Notes: a model not told the origin generated them from the letters alone. A stretch of 64,000 bases of DNA from Puniceicoccaceae bacterium (GCA_018402305.1 JAGYJE010000007.1:1-64000); one strand, 5' to 3'. Positions 32,390 to 43,454 are shown, counted from the first letter of the stretch. Made by a program: numbers and translations.

Positions 32390-34138
32390 GTGAATACGAA
32401 TCAGTCAAAGCCCTTCGACGCACTCGCGCGCTCGACCGTGAATGCTGCCTGGGCAGCCCTCATCATGGAGGTTCTGGCGCGCCTTGGGGTGGAAACCGTG
32501 ATCACCTCCCCAGGATCGCGTTCGACGCCCTTGACTGTGGCCGCCGCGCGGAACCCGCGCATCGAGGCCTTAACGATTCTGGACGAGCGCTCGGCGGCAT
32601 TTTACGCCCTGGGACTGGCCAAACGGACCCACCGGCCAGTCGCGCTCGTCTGCACATCAGGGTCGGCAGCCGCCAACTATTGGCCTGCTGTCGTGGAGGC
32701 GTCCATGAGCGGAACGCCCTTGCTTTTGCTCACCGCAGACCGCCCGCCAGAGCTCCGGCAGTGCAGCTCGGGGCAGACCATCGATCAGTTGAAACTTTAT
32801 GGTGATTACGTGCGGGCGTTTCACGAGTTAGCCCTGCCGGAGGCTTCGGAGTCCCTCCTGCGCTACCTGCGGCAAACCCTGGTGCATGCCGTTAACGCCA
32901 CATTGGGACCCGATGCCGGACCGGTCCATTTGAACCTGCCTTTCCGCGACCCCCTCGTACCGAACGCCTCCGCCGAGGCGGACCTTTGTTCCGCCGCCCT
33001 CCTGGAGTCGGCAGCAACGGTGCAAACACGGCCCTGCGAATCGGTCATCGGGGCTGCCCGTTTGGATGCGGTGGCACTGGAGCGCCTCAGCAGCCACCCG
33101 AAAGGGATCATCGTGGTGGGGAGTGCGCATCCATTTGCGGGCGATGCGGCCTTTGCCGAGGCGGTGGCCATGATTTCGCATAAACTTGGCTGGCCGGTTT
33201 TGAGCGATGTGCTCAATCCATTGCGGCACCACGGCGGAGAGAACGCCCTAATCGTGGCTCACTACGACAGTTTTCTGCGCGAAACCACCCATGCGGAGGC
33301 GCTCACGCCAAGCGCCATTTTACAGATCGGTAGCCTACCTACCAGCAAGGTACTCCGTGGCTGGCTCGGATCGCTCGACGCCGTCTCCTTTCTCAGCACG
33401 CCCCGGCCGATCAATACTGATCCGCTCCACCGCATCGCCACGCCGCTCTACGGGGACCTCCATGCTCTGGCTGAGCAGCTTGAGCAGCAAAAAAGATTGG
33501 ATGTATGGGCGAATACCTGGATGGCAGCGGAGCAGGGGGCTTCAGCGCGGATTGACTCCTGTATGGAAGCAATGGATACACTCTTTGAAGGGAAGGCGGC
33601 CTGGTTATTGGGACGGCATTTGCCGATTGGCAGCTCAGTTTTCCTGGCGAGTAGCATGTCGGTCCGCTATGCCGAGTATTTTTGGCCGGTCAGTAGTCGG
33701 GCCTATTCGGTATTCGCCAACCGTGGGGCCAATGGTATCGACGGGACGCTGAGCACCAGCCTCGGTGTGGCCCACCAGGGCAAGCCTACCGTTTTGTTGA
33801 CGGGGGATCTGGCCTTTTTGCACGACAGTAACGGACTGCTCGCCGCGAGTCAGCTGAAGGGTAGTTTGACTGTTGTGCTGATCAACAACTCCGGTGGGGG
33901 CATCTTTGAGCATTTGCCGGTCGCCGCGATGGATTCCCTCTTTGAGCCGTTTTTTGCAACACCTCAGACGATTGATTTCGAGGGGCTTTGCCGTGCCCAC
34001 GGGGTGGGGCATCAGGCAATCAAAAGCTGGGCTGCTTTTGTCGAGGCAATCGAGCAGGTCGGCACCGACGGCGTTCAAGTCCTTGAGCTACGCACCGATA
34101 GGAAAGCGGATAAGAAGATCCTCGCTCTCGCAGGTTAG
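32390..34138 (+). CDS. menD: 2-succinyl-5-enolpyruvyl-6-hydroxy-3-cyclohexene-1-carboxylate synthase
   Basis: The thiamine-diphosphate enzyme has about 582 residues. It contains TSPGSRSTPLTVAA and the catalytic Glu in ILDERSAAFYALGLAK, CTSGSAAANYWPAVVEAS, and the ThDP/Mg motif GDLAFLHDSNGLLA with NNSGGGIFEHLP. MenD joins 2-oxoglutarate and isochorismate in menaquinone synthesis. I prefer the GTG at 32390 (MNTNQSKPF); an ATG at 32324 would add 22 residues with no homology. The other men genes are not in this window. Confidence 0.92.
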   Translation: MNTNQSKPFDALARSTVNAAWAALIMEVLARLGVETVITSPGSRSTPLTVAAARNPRIEALTILDERSAAFYALGLAKRTHRPVALVCTSGSAAANYWPAVVEASMSGTPLLLLTADRPPELRQCSSGQTIDQLKLYGDYVRAFHELALPEASESLLRYLRQTLVHAVNATLGPDAGPVHLNLPFRDPLVPNASAEADLCSAALLESAATVQTRPCESVIGAARLDAVALERLSSHPKGIIVVGSAHPFAGDAAFAEAVAMISHKLGWPVLSDVLNPLRHHGGENALIVAHYDSFLRETTHAEALTPSAILQIGSLPTSKVLRGWLGSLDAVSFLSTPRPINTDPLHRIATPLYGDLHALAEQLEQQKRLDVWANTWMAAEQGASARIDSCMEAMDTLFEGKAAWLLGRHLPIGSSVFLASSMSVRYAEYFWPVSSRAYSVFANRGANGIDGTLSTSLGVAHQGKPTVLLTGDLAFLHDSNGLLAASQLKGSLTVVLINNSGGGIFEHLPVAAMDSLFEPFFATPQTIDFEGLCRAHGVGHQAIKSWAAFVEAIEQVGTDGVQVLELRTDRKADKKILALAG

Positions 34139-34425
34139 GCACGAGAAACACGTCGACGCAGAGCGAGTGCGCCCAGGAAACCGAGAAGATAAGCAATCGT
34201 TGAGGGTTCCGGAACTCTGCGAGCCACCCGCGGTTTGACCAAGGTCGAAGTTGATGTTTTGGAAGATGGCTCCGGTCCCGACAGAACCCGCCGAAAGATC
34301 GTCCGGATTGTAGTCGATCGGTGTGCCCGAAAAACGAAAATTAAAATTAACCGCTCCATAAGAAGAGGAAGCAACAAGGCCCAAATTCGCTTTTTCAGGA
34401 AAACATCGTAACAAAGCACGGGTCG
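34135..34425 (-). pseudogene. PEP-CTERM sorted protein, frameshifted remnant
   Basis: The last codons of one frame read VPEPSTIAYLLGFLGALALR and then RR, a textbook PEP-CTERM signal (PEP motif, membrane helix, Arg cluster). The preceding sequence in another frame reads YGAVNFNFRFSGTPIDYNPD, a likely start of a secreted domain, and a signal-peptide-like KKRIWALLLPLL is in the first frame. At least two frame changes separate these parts, and only about 95 codons remain. The gene once encoded an exported, EpsH/exosortase-dependent surface protein. Its stop overlaps the menD stop. Confidence 0.65.
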
Positions 34426-34477
34426 AGTTGCCATTTTAGCCTTTCCCTCGCCAACAACTGGCGGTTACCTCCTCCGC

Positions 34478-37400
34478 ATGTCCCTTCATTTGATTGAATC
34501 CACCCGGCAGGAGGTACTGGCTGAGCGTTTGGTTGCTCGTCTGGGTGTATCGCCGATATTGGAGGATTCGCTGGGCGTGGAAACGGTGGTTGTGCAAAAT
34601 GCCGGGCTGGGCCGCTGGCTGCGTCTCTGGCATGCGAAGCACTGTGGTATTTCCGCGGCGGTAGAAATGCCTTTTGCGCAGTCCTTTATCAGCCGCGAGC
34701 TGGAGCGGCAGGGGCGCTTTGACCGCTGGCAGGAAGTGAGGCCGCAGGGCCTCCGCTGGGGCATTTTTGATTACTTTCAGAAGGCGAACTTTGCTGCCTG
34801 GGACGATGCTGGACCCTTGACACGTTATTTGGATCCGGAGCTGTCGCAGGTGGAGCGTCGTCGTTGGTCGTTGGCCGGGCGTTTGGCTGTGCTCTATGAT
34901 CGCTATGCGATGCACCGGCCCGAGTGGGTCAAACGCTGGTTAAAGGAAGGTTCGGAAGATGCCCCGATGGCCCATTTACGATGGCAGGCCAGATTACTGC
35001 GTGAAGTTGTCGGAGGCATGGGGCTTTCCTACGGGGACCTTGAGCGTTCCTGGATCGGGCTTGCGCTCTGGCGCGCCAATTCCAGCCCCCTTAACCTGCC
35101 GCATGTGGAGGTGCCGCTCCATGTATTCGGGATTTCAACATTTCCGGCGGCCTATTTGCGCTTTTTTCAGATTCTGTCCGCGCGGCGTGAGGTCTATCTC
35201 TACCACCTTATCCCGAGCGAAGCCTATCTTGGTGAATTACCCAAAAATCACCGTGCGTACTTGTTGGCCCATCTCGAGCAGGGCTCGGACGTCGGCGAGT
35301 CTGCGGCTGATCTGGAGCATCCGCTGTTGGTCGCCAACGGGCAGGCTGCGGCCCGCTTTCAATCGCTTTTACTGGCTTTGGATTATCCGGTTGGGGAGCT
35401 GCCGGAGGCTCAAGTGGATGCGCCTGAATCGGATTTGCAGGCCCTTCAACAGTCGGTCCGCCTGAACCAGGGGCACTGCGTGTTCTCCGGCGATGGGAGC
35501 GTGAGCGTGCATAGTTGCCACAGCCGGATGCGAGAGGTCCAGGTCCTGCAACAGCAGTTGCTGGGCATGTTGGCCGCGGATCCTGATTTGCGCCCGGAGG
35601 CGATCATGGTCCTGGTGCCCGAAATTGATGACTATGCCGATGCGATCCATTCGGTTTTCACAACGGGCACCGTGGTGGAAGCGGGGGGCGCAGCCCGGTG
35701 CCTGCCCTATTGCATCGCCGACCAACAGGATGCCGAATATGCGGGCTGCTGGCAGTTTTTTTCTGCTCTGCTTGCAGTCTTAAGGGGGCGGCAGTTGTTT
35801 TCTGAAGTGGCCACCCTGCTCGACTTTGATCCCGTCTGTAGGCGCTTGGGTCTCAGCCGCGACGATTTTGGGGAACTGCGCTGGCTCTTGCAGGAAAAGG
35901 GCATCCGCTGGGGGATCGACGGTCCTCAGCGCCGGGATAAAGGACTACCCGAATACGATGCGTATTCCTGGGAAAACGGTTTGCAGCAGCTATTTGATGC
36001 AATGATCTTTGGGCAGAGCGCCCACTCTAAGATCGGAGCGGCGCAGATTTCGGGTCAAATGGAAGGCGCTTTGGGTGCTCTGACACAGCTGTTGGGTCCG
36101 GTCTTCTCGCTTGCCCGCCGTGGGCGGGAGCATCGTAGCTTTGTCGATTGGTCGGAGGACTTACTTGCTGTGCTGCGGCAAATTCTGGGCGACAGCTATG
36201 GCGGCGGTGAGTGGATGCGGGTGATCGCGGTTGCCCTTGGTGATTTGCGCAAAGCGGCCAGTGACGTGCCGATTCGTTTGGATACTTTTTGCGCCATTTT
36301 GGAAGAGGGCACTGAGGACGCATCGGGACCGTCCGGTCTTTTGCGCCGCGGCATCACCTTTTGCAGGATGCAACCGGCGCGCCACATCCCAGCCCGGGTG
36401 GTTTGCCTACTGGGCCTGAATGAAGGGTCCTATCCGCGCCGAGCGAAGTCGCTGGAGTTTGATCTGATCGATTGGCAGCGCCGGCATGCGAGGAAACTTA
36501 CCGGCACCACCTATCACTATGGGGAATTGGAATACTTGAGCGATAGCGAGGTGCGCGAGGCGGATCGCCAACTCTTTATGGACTGCTTGGCGAATGCCCG
36601 CGATCGTCTCTACATCAGCTACATTGGCCAGTCCGAGCAGAGCAATGAAACACTGCCGCCCTCGATTTTAGTGAGTGAGCTGCTTCAGTTCCTGGGGCGC
36701 ACTGAATCCGGTGACGATTCCGGGAGCGGGGAACGCGCCTCTCGCCTGGAGCAGATTCGGATCCGTCATCCCTTACAGGATTGGAGCGGAGAAAATTTCC
36801 GGTGGGCGCAGCCCAAGAGGGGTGAGCCTCCGGTGCCCCTTAGCTTCAACGCGGCTTATGCCCGCATGGCGCCCGTTCAAATCCGCCCGCCCGCGTCCTT
36901 TCTTGATTCGGCGGTCGCCGTAAAGGAGCTCCTGGCAGGTGAATCCCGCTCGCTGAAGGCGAGCCAGTTGCTTAATTTCCTGAAAGACCCGGCCAAAGAC
37001 TACTTGCAGCAACAGTTAGAACTCCGGCTCGACCTGCTTCAGTCTGCAGACCGTCCAGAGGATGTGGAAACCTTCGAGTTGGATGGTTTGGGTCAATGGG
37101 ATTTACGGAGCGCGGCTCTCGATGCCTTTTTAGAAGCCCAGCAGTCGGGGCAACTGGCAGATGGCTTTGCGGCCGCTCTCAAGTCGGCTTGGCAAAAAAA
37201 TTGGCGACTGCCCCCCGGACACGCCGGCGACCAGATCTGGAGGGAGTGCGTTGAGCCGGTTCTCGTCGGTTTAAAGAAATTTTTCCCGGACCAAATCTTT
37301 CAAAAGAAGGGCTTGGCTCAGACCCTTGCATCCGTGCGTTTTGAAAACGAGTTTTGGGAGTGTGCGGACGGGCGGCGTCTTATTTTCATCAATGGCGATC

Positions 37401-37900
37401 CGAAAAAGCCAAAGTATCTGTTGCAGGCCTTCACTGAGCATATCGGTGCTTTGAAAGGAAGCTTTGTCTTGAATCTCAAGGATCAGAGTCTCACCGAATG
37501 GCCGGGCTTTGCCGATGCCGATGAATTGGGAACGGATTACGGCTATGAATGGCTTCGACCGGTGCTGGAGCTCTGGGTTGAGAACACCCGGGCGCCGGTT
37601 CCTTTCTCCATGGAGATCGCTTATTACTTTGCCAACAAACTTTGCACGCAGGGGAAAAGCGCGCCGCGTAAGCTGCCGCTGGAATGGCTCAATGAGGCCT
37701 ACGAGGCGAAATGGACGACCTACAACGTGTATGACCAGGATTGTTCCGATGCGCAGTTGCTCTGTTTTGAGCAGGACTCACCCGCCGCCCCTAAGGCCTC
37801 GCCGGAGCTGAGGGAGAGCTTTATGAGGAACGCACGCCTCGTTTTTGAAGGGCCGATTAACTGGGCGATTCGCCCTCATACGACGAAAGGAGGCGCTTAG
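34478..37900 (+). CDS. recC: Exodeoxyribonuclease V gamma subunit
   Basis: The 1140-residue protein begins LHLIESTRQEVLAERLVARL and has the RecC marks QNAGLGRWLRLW, VHSCHSRMREVQVLQQQLLG and VVCLLGLNEGSYPRR. RecC is an inactivated helicase/nuclease that recognises Chi and splits the DNA strands. It is followed after 1 bp by recB and then recD: a compact three-gene operon. No thyA or ptrA lies between, unlike E. coli. Confidence 0.93.
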   Translation: MSLHLIESTRQEVLAERLVARLGVSPILEDSLGVETVVVQNAGLGRWLRLWHAKHCGISAAVEMPFAQSFISRELERQGRFDRWQEVRPQGLRWGIFDYFQKANFAAWDDAGPLTRYLDPELSQVERRRWSLAGRLAVLYDRYAMHRPEWVKRWLKEGSEDAPMAHLRWQARLLREVVGGMGLSYGDLERSWIGLALWRANSSPLNLPHVEVPLHVFGISTFPAAYLRFFQILSARREVYLYHLIPSEAYLGELPKNHRAYLLAHLEQGSDVGESAADLEHPLLVANGQAAARFQSLLLALDYPVGELPEAQVDAPESDLQALQQSVRLNQGHCVFSGDGSVSVHSCHSRMREVQVLQQQLLGMLAADPDLRPEAIMVLVPEIDDYADAIHSVFTTGTVVEAGGAARCLPYCIADQQDAEYAGCWQFFSALLAVLRGRQLFSEVATLLDFDPVCRRLGLSRDDFGELRWLLQEKGIRWGIDGPQRRDKGLPEYDAYSWENGLQQLFDAMIFGQSAHSKIGAAQISGQMEGALGALTQLLGPVFSLARRGREHRSFVDWSEDLLAVLRQILGDSYGGGEWMRVIAVALGDLRKAASDVPIRLDTFCAILEEGTEDASGPSGLLRRGITFCRMQPARHIPARVVCLLGLNEGSYPRRAKSLEFDLIDWQRRHARKLTGTTYHYGELEYLSDSEVREADRQLFMDCLANARDRLYISYIGQSEQSNETLPPSILVSELLQFLGRTESGDDSGSGERASRLEQIRIRHPLQDWSGENFRWAQPKRGEPPVPLSFNAAYARMAPVQIRPPASFLDSAVAVKELLAGESRSLKASQLLNFLKDPAKDYLQQQLELRLDLLQSADRPEDVETFELDGLGQWDLRSAALDAFLEAQQSGQLADGFAAALKSAWQKNWRLPPGHAGDQIWRECVEPVLVGLKKFFPDQIFQKKGLAQTLASVRFENEFWECADGRRLIFINGDPKKPKYLLQAFTEHIGALKGSFVLNLKDQSLTEWPGFADADELGTDYGYEWLRPVLELWVENTRAPVPFSMEIAYYFANKLCTQGKSAPRKLPLEWLNEAYEAKWTTYNVYDQDCSDAQLLCFEQDSPAAPKASPELRESFMRNARLVFEGPINWAIRPHTTKGGA

Positions 37901-37901
37901 G

Positions 37902-40900
37902 ATGACCGCGCAAAAAAATGCACCCGTAGCACCGAGACGGCTCAATGTGGCCGATTTTGAGCTGCAGCCGGGGACCAGCCTGATCGAGGCAAGTGCCGGC
38001 ACGGGGAAGACCTTTACGATCCAATATTGCGTCCTCGACCTTCTTTTCAAAGGTCTCCGTCTGCCCGAGATCCTAATTGTCACCTTCACCGAAGCCGCGA
38101 CAAAGGAGCTGTCGGACCGCCTGCAGGCCTTTCTTGCCCAAGTGCATGGCATGCTTCTGACCGGTGCGTCCGGTGATACGCAAACTCAGGCAGTGCTGAA
38201 GCGTGCCTTGGATCGTCAGGGTGAGGCGGCCCTTCGCCGGATCCTCTCCCGGGCCCTGTTGGAGATCGATCAGGCGGCCATCTACACCATTCACGGCTTT
38301 TGTCAGCGCGCCCTACAGGAGAATGCTTTTGCCGCCGATGCCAATTTTGACTTTGAGCTCTGCACGGATCTGTGCCCGGTGGTCGAGAGTTGTGTAATGG
38401 ATTTTCTACGGTGCGCCCAGCTTGAGATGTGCTTGCCACCTCCGGGCATTGCCAAGAAAAAAGACCTGACCGAGCGCGGCTTGAAACTGGCTAATAAACT
38501 TCGAATCAAGGAACCCCACCTGGGCGGCTTGAAAAGCGTTGGCGCGGAACTGACCCCGAAAATTCGTGCCATTCAGGCTTACAACGATGAGGCCGAAAGC
38601 ATCGTGGCCGAGTTTAAAAGCTTCCAAGGGAAGCTTAGAGCGAATAAATACAAATCAAAGATTTTCGAGGACTTCCCAAGCATCCTAAAAGCGGTGCTGG
38701 TCGATCCATTGGCCGCCGATTTGAACAAATTACGAAAGGATGAAATTCAATCGGCGTTTAAAAAAGAATTTAAGGCAACCGAGTTTAAAAGTGGTTTTTT
38801 TCAAGCCTGCCAGGAACTGGATGTCTCCAAAGGCACATTGGAGGCGGACTTTCTGAGATGTTTCGACACCTGGTTCATCGAGGCCATTCAGCGGATTAAA
38901 TCGGAGCGCGCGATCATGACCTATGACGATATGGTCCTCGACCTGGAGCGTGCGCTCAAACAATCGCGCCCCCTGCAGGCGCAGCTTCGGGAGCGTTATC
39001 GCGCTGCCTTGGTGGATGAGTTTCAGGATACTGATGACCGGCAGTATCAAATTTTCCACAGGCTTTTCGGCACGGCTGAGACCGGGGATCGTTACTTCGC
39101 TATGATCGGCGATCCGAAGCAGTCCATTTACGAATTCCGCGGGGCGGATATTCGCGCCTACCTGGAGGCGCGCGAGGCGGCGGCGCATCGCTACACCTTG
39201 CCGGTGAACTATCGTTCGGAGCGCTCAGTGGTCGAGGCCACCAATGCCTTTTTTAAAAATGCGGATCTGGGTGCGGTGCTTAAGCAAAGCGGAGCGGAAT
39301 CGATTCCTTTTTCGCCGGTGGAGGCGGCGGATCAAACAAAGGAACGGCTGGTCTTCTCTGGGGAGGGGGTCGTCTCGGCGCTCTATGAGCGTGCCATTAA
39401 ATTGCCGGACGATGGCAAGGCAAAGACCGCCCATCGGCAAAGCGTCGCCCTCGCAGCCGGGGACATTCAGCGTCTGCTTGATTTCTCAGCTCAGGGCAAG
39501 GTGTATTTCGAAGCCGCCGATTCGGGAGCCCGCCGGGCAATAAATCCTGGAGATATTGCTGTTTTGGTCGACACCCATAAGGATGCATCCGAGGTCCAGA
39601 AAGCTCTACAGGCGCTCGGCATCGTGGCGGTGCGATCCAAGGCAGGGAAATTGGTGAAGACGGATGAGGCCAAAATCTTCCTCTATTTTCTCATGGCCTG
39701 TCTGGATCCCAGAGAGCGGGTCATCAATCGTCTCTTGGCCAGTTCACTCTTTGGCAAAACCGCCAAGACGATGCTCGAAATGCCGGATACGGAGCGCGGG
39801 GAAATTTATGAACGCTTCACCTTGCTGGGCAAGCAGTGGCGCGAGGGTGCAGCTGTTAGTCTAATCTGGATGCAACTCCTCGACCATCTGGATGTTCGGG
39901 AGCGCCTCCTGGCCGAAGTCGGGGGCGAACGAATGTTGACCAATTACCTCCACATGGCGGAGTTTGCCCAGGAGTTGGAGCGGCGCGAGCGGCTGAGTCC
40001 GGAACGACTCTGCGATCGGTTGATTGAGGTGATTGAAATTGAAAATGCTGTGCCCTCCGGTGATTCGGAAAAAGAATATCTGGTACGCCTGGAGAGCGAT
40101 GCCCGGGCCGTTCGCATTATGACGATGCACAGCGCGAAAGGGCTGGAGTTCCCCGTCGTTTTTCTGCCCAGTCTTTGGCAAAGGGGGATCTCCAAGGCCG
40201 CAAAGGAGGAAGCTAGACTGCAATGCGTCGCGGACGATCCGGACTGCTACATTGGGCTCGCTTCGGACAAGGAAGCGGTGCTTCGCGCCGCCAGCGCAGA
40301 GAATCTGCGGCTTGGTTATGTCGCCCTGACGCGCGCCGTGCACTTTACGGTTTACTATAATGTCCGTTGGCTGGAGAGCCAGCATCCTTCAAGCGCCCAA
40401 GCCAACGGCTGGTTCGATCAATGGGTTTGCGAGCAGCGTGGTGGCGGCTATCCGACGGAGGCACACGAGGATTTCCTGGAAATAGTAAGCGAGGCTCCAG
40501 CCGTTTCGCTGGAGCGTCCCGACGAGGCAATCGAGCCACAGCCCCGCGAGTTGAGGAGGGAAATCTCACTCGCTTATCAGATCACTTCCTACAGCGCCCT
40601 CGCACGAACGGGCCAAAACCTCCCTGAGCCTGCCGACCCTTCCAGGCGCGGTGGCATGGGGGACCAGCCCATCGAAGCACACGACGTCAAATCCTCTGTC
40701 GACGCTTCGTCTGTCGAGCCGGACCTACTTTTAGAAAGCTTCCCCGGTGGCGTGCGCACGGGCACCTGTATCCACGAGTTATTGGAGCGCAGCGATTTTA
40801 CGCATCCGGAATCCTGGGAGCGCATTGCGCGTGCCGCCATCGGCCGCCATTTCCCGGACGGGGGTGTCGCCGCATTGGACCGAAGGGTTAATGAGGCTCT

Positions 40901-41498
40901 CACGCTTCTGCGTGTCCTAATCGCAAGGCCAAAAACGGGAGCGAACGGTGCCGCGCTCGATTTGGCGGCACTGGCCCCACGGGCCTGCATTCACGAAATG
41001 GAGTTTTACTTCCCGGTTGATCAGGTTGATGTGTCGGATTTGGAGGCCGTGCTGCAGTCCTGGGGCGAGCGGGTGGGCTTGGCCTACACGCCGGTTCGGT
41101 ACCATTCGAGGGAAATTGTCGGCTTCCTGACCGGTAGCGTGGATTTGTTTTTCAAGCAGGACGGCCGTTTTTACATCCTCGATTGGAAGACCAACGGACC
41201 CCTGCGCGAGCAGGCGCCTCTGCGTCAAAGCTACGACCGGGCGGGCATGCATGCGCATATGGTGCACGGGCGGTATTACTTGCAGGCGCTCATCTACACG
41301 GTCGCAGTTGCCACCTATTTGCGCGCCCGCCTCGGCGCACGTTTCAACTGGGCGGATCACATGGGGGGCTTCATCTATTGCTTTGTGCGGGGTCTCGATC
41401 ATGGGAGTGGCTGGCTCCACGAGAGCTTCTCGCAAGACGAGGTGCGGCAGGCCGGCCGGGCACTGGGGCTGCAGGCATTCCCGAAAGGAGGCCTTTAA
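37902..41498 (+). CDS. recB: Exodeoxyribonuclease V beta subunit
   Basis: The 1198-residue UvrD-type helicase has SLIEASAGTGKTFTIQ (Walker A), LVDEFQDTDDRQYQIF (motif II), MTMHSAKGLEFPVVF and VALTRAV (motif VI). The C-terminal nuclease domain includes GSVDLFFKQDGRFYILDWKT with the catalytic D-x-K and the C-terminal YxxQ-like helix LQALIYTVAV. All motifs are intact. A Shine-Dalgarno GAAAGGAGG precedes the ATG at 37902; the frame upstream of it overlaps recC and is rejected. Confidence 0.94.
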   Translation: MTAQKNAPVAPRRLNVADFELQPGTSLIEASAGTGKTFTIQYCVLDLLFKGLRLPEILIVTFTEAATKELSDRLQAFLAQVHGMLLTGASGDTQTQAVLKRALDRQGEAALRRILSRALLEIDQAAIYTIHGFCQRALQENAFAADANFDFELCTDLCPVVESCVMDFLRCAQLEMCLPPPGIAKKKDLTERGLKLANKLRIKEPHLGGLKSVGAELTPKIRAIQAYNDEAESIVAEFKSFQGKLRANKYKSKIFEDFPSILKAVLVDPLAADLNKLRKDEIQSAFKKEFKATEFKSGFFQACQELDVSKGTLEADFLRCFDTWFIEAIQRIKSERAIMTYDDMVLDLERALKQSRPLQAQLRERYRAALVDEFQDTDDRQYQIFHRLFGTAETGDRYFAMIGDPKQSIYEFRGADIRAYLEAREAAAHRYTLPVNYRSERSVVEATNAFFKNADLGAVLKQSGAESIPFSPVEAADQTKERLVFSGEGVVSALYERAIKLPDDGKAKTAHRQSVALAAGDIQRLLDFSAQGKVYFEAADSGARRAINPGDIAVLVDTHKDASEVQKALQALGIVAVRSKAGKLVKTDEAKIFLYFLMACLDPRERVINRLLASSLFGKTAKTMLEMPDTERGEIYERFTLLGKQWREGAAVSLIWMQLLDHLDVRERLLAEVGGERMLTNYLHMAEFAQELERRERLSPERLCDRLIEVIEIENAVPSGDSEKEYLVRLESDARAVRIMTMHSAKGLEFPVVFLPSLWQRGISKAAKEEARLQCVADDPDCYIGLASDKEAVLRAASAENLRLGYVALTRAVHFTVYYNVRWLESQHPSSAQANGWFDQWVCEQRGGGYPTEAHEDFLEIVSEAPAVSLERPDEAIEPQPRELRREISLAYQITSYSALARTGQNLPEPADPSRRGGMGDQPIEAHDVKSSVDASSVEPDLLLESFPGGVRTGTCIHELLERSDFTHPESWERIARAAIGRHFPDGGVAALDRRVNEALTLLRVLIARPKTGANGAALDLAALAPRACIHEMEFYFPVDQVDVSDLEAVLQSWGERVGLAYTPVRYHSREIVGFLTGSVDLFFKQDGRFYILDWKTNGPLREQAPLRQSYDRAGMHAHMVHGRYYLQALIYTVAVATYLRARLGARFNWADHMGGFIYCFVRGLDHGSGWLHESFSQDEVRQAGRALGLQAFPKGGL

Positions 41499-43424
41499 AT
41501 GAAAAGCACGATGCGATTGACCCGCGAACTGGCGGCGGCCCTGGTGGAGCAACTTCGACCCATAGACCTTGCCCTCGGCACGAAGCTGCTGCGTGGCTCG
41601 CCTCTCAGCCCACGTCCTCCCTTGTCTGAATTAATTCAGCCCGAGGCGCGGCTTTTTTGGTTGGCCGCGCTGACCAGCTATGCGCAGGGGCAAGCCCACA
41701 GCGGTCTCAGCCTTGATCCGGAGCTTCTGTTGAGCGACTTCTTCGATGCGCCGGACAAGCCCTTTCCCGAAGCCGCTCTACGCATTGTCGATTTGCTGGG
41801 CGCGGGCGATGCCCTTTGCCGAGAGTTTCCCGAAAGGGTGGTGAGCGATGCCCATCTAGCTGAGTTGCCACAGGCGGCCTTCGTTTATCGACCGGACTGC
41901 GCGCTGATTTATTTTCAGCGATGGTATAGTATGGAGCAAAAGGTGGCCGCCTTTGTTCGAAAGCGTTTGCAGCAGCTGCCGGCTGCCCTGCCCGATACCT
42001 TCGACGCCACCTTCCAGCAGTTTTTTCCGCCTGCGGGACTAACCGACAACCCCTGGCAGGCCGCGGCCTGCTTCGCAGCGCTGCGGCACTCTTTTTCCAT
42101 TATCACGGGCGGTCCCGGCACGGGAAAGACCACCACGGTCGCCCGCCTCGTTGGTCTTCTGCTCAGCTTGCCTGAAGCCGAGCGTCCGCTGGCGATGCAC
42201 ATGGTCGCCCCGACGGGCAAGGCCGCCGAGCGCATGCGCGAGTCCTTCGCTGAAAATTTCGAAGCGATGCTCAACGCACTGCCGGAAAAGCAGGCCGATG
42301 TATTGCGGGAAAGGACGGCGGAGCGGCTCTCTCCCGCTTCGACCATTCATGCCTTCCTTGGTAGCCGGGGCGGACGTGGTTTTCAGCACCACGCCGGCAA
42401 CCCGGTGCACTGTGATCTTCTCATCGTCGACGAATCCTCTATGGTCGATCTGGAGCTCTTTATTTACATGCTCGACGCGCTGCCTGCAGCTTGTCGCCTT
42501 GTTTTGATTGGCGATAAAAAACAGCTCGCCGCGGTCGGCACGGGGAATCTCTTCAGCGATCTGACTGGCTCACGGATTGCCGATAGTGTTTCGCTTAACA
42601 GTTTCAGTGCGGGCTTTCACCAGGGATTCAAGGCCCTCAGCAAGACGGATCTGCCCGCGGAGGATTTTCCCGCTGCGATCTGTGGCGACGCTGTGGTCGA
42701 GTTGACGCACAGCTACCGCTTCCAAAGTGATTCCGCTGTCGGCAGCCTTGCCCGCTTACTTCTCGGTGAGGGCCGCCTGCCCATGCGGGAGGAGTCGGTG
42801 CCCTGCCATAGCTTTGAGGAGGATTGGCAGGCCGTCCTAGAGGGCGCGCTTACGGATTACAAGGCGGCCCTTACCTCGGGCCAAAGCGCCGCAGAGCTAC
42901 TTGCGGTCATTGCACGCGTCCGTATTCTCTGCGCAGTGCGGCGCTCCGACCAAGGCGTTGAGGGAATCAACCGGATGCTTGGCAACTTCGTGCTGGGGCC
43001 CGGTGTCTTCTCTGGCCAGCCCACTGACGGGCTTCCCTTCATGATCCGCAGCAACGACCACAACCTGAAGCTTGCCAACGGGGATTGCGGGATCTTCCGA
43101 CTGGATGTGGATGGAGAACTGGGCGCCTTCTTGCCGCCGGGGCCCGAGGAGGCTGAGCCCCGCCGCCTCAATCCCTATGCGCTGCCCGATTGGGAGCCTG
43201 CTTTTGCGCTGACGATCCACAAATCTCAGGGCTCTGAATACGATCAAGTCGTTGTGGTCCTACCCGAAACGAAACGCCGCTTCATCACTTGGGAGCTGGT
43301 CTATACCGCCATCACCCGGGGAAAGTCGGGTGTCACTCTCGTCCTGCCCGAAAGCCTTCTGGGCACCCAACTCCCGCGCAGCCATCGCCGCTCCGGGCTG
43401 CGCCAAGAGTTGTTGTTGGGATGA
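41499..43424 (+). CDS. recD: Exodeoxyribonuclease V alpha subunit
   Basis: The 641-residue SF1B helicase has [16 protein letters not shown] (Walker A), [12 protein letters not shown] (Walker B) and the C-terminal [20 protein letters not shown] with YTAITR. It is the fast 5'-3' motor of RecBCD. The ATG directly follows the recB stop, and GAAAGGAGG precedes it within recB, the same ribosome site as recB itself. Confidence 0.94.
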   Translation: MKSTMRLTRELAAALVEQLRPIDLALGTKLLRGSPLSPRPPLSELIQPEARLFWLAALTSYAQGQAHSGLSLDPELLLSDFFDAPDKPFPEAALRIVDLLGAGDALCREFPERVVSDAHLAELPQAAFVYRPDCALIYFQRWYSMEQKVAAFVRKRLQQLPAALPDTFDATFQQFFPPAGLTDNPWQAAACFAALRHSFSIITGGPGTGKTTTVARLVGLLLSLPEAERPLAMHMVAPTGKAAERMRESFAENFEAMLNALPEKQADVLRERTAERLSPASTIHAFLGSRGGRGFQHHAGNPVHCDLLIVDESSMVDLELFIYMLDALPAACRLVLIGDKKQLAAVGTGNLFSDLTGSRIADSVSLNSFSAGFHQGFKALSKTDLPAEDFPAAICGDAVVELTHSYRFQSDSAVGSLARLLLGEGRLPMREESVPCHSFEEDWQAVLEGALTDYKAALTSGQSAAELLAVIARVRILCAVRRSDQGVEGINRMLGNFVLGPGVFSGQPTDGLPFMIRSNDHNLKLANGDCGIFRLDVDGELGAFLPPGPEEAEPRRLNPYALPDWEPAFALTIHKSQGSEYDQVVVVLPETKRRFITWELVYTAITRGKSGVTLVLPESLLGTQLPRSHRRSGLRQELLLG

Positions 43425-43432
43425 GTCGCTCA

Positions 43433-43454
43433 AGCTCATCGCGATCAGCTTTTT
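43433..43454 (+). terminator. Weak hairpin plus T-run after recD
   Basis: AGCTCATCGCGATCAGCT (43433-43450, palindromic with one mismatch pair) is followed by TTTT, 9 bp after the recD stop and at the converging ispG stop. The stem is short, so this is tentative. Confidence 0.3.

Noticed and set aside
34436-34915. Minus-strand frame opposite the recC start
   Set aside because: Shadow of recC; no family match.
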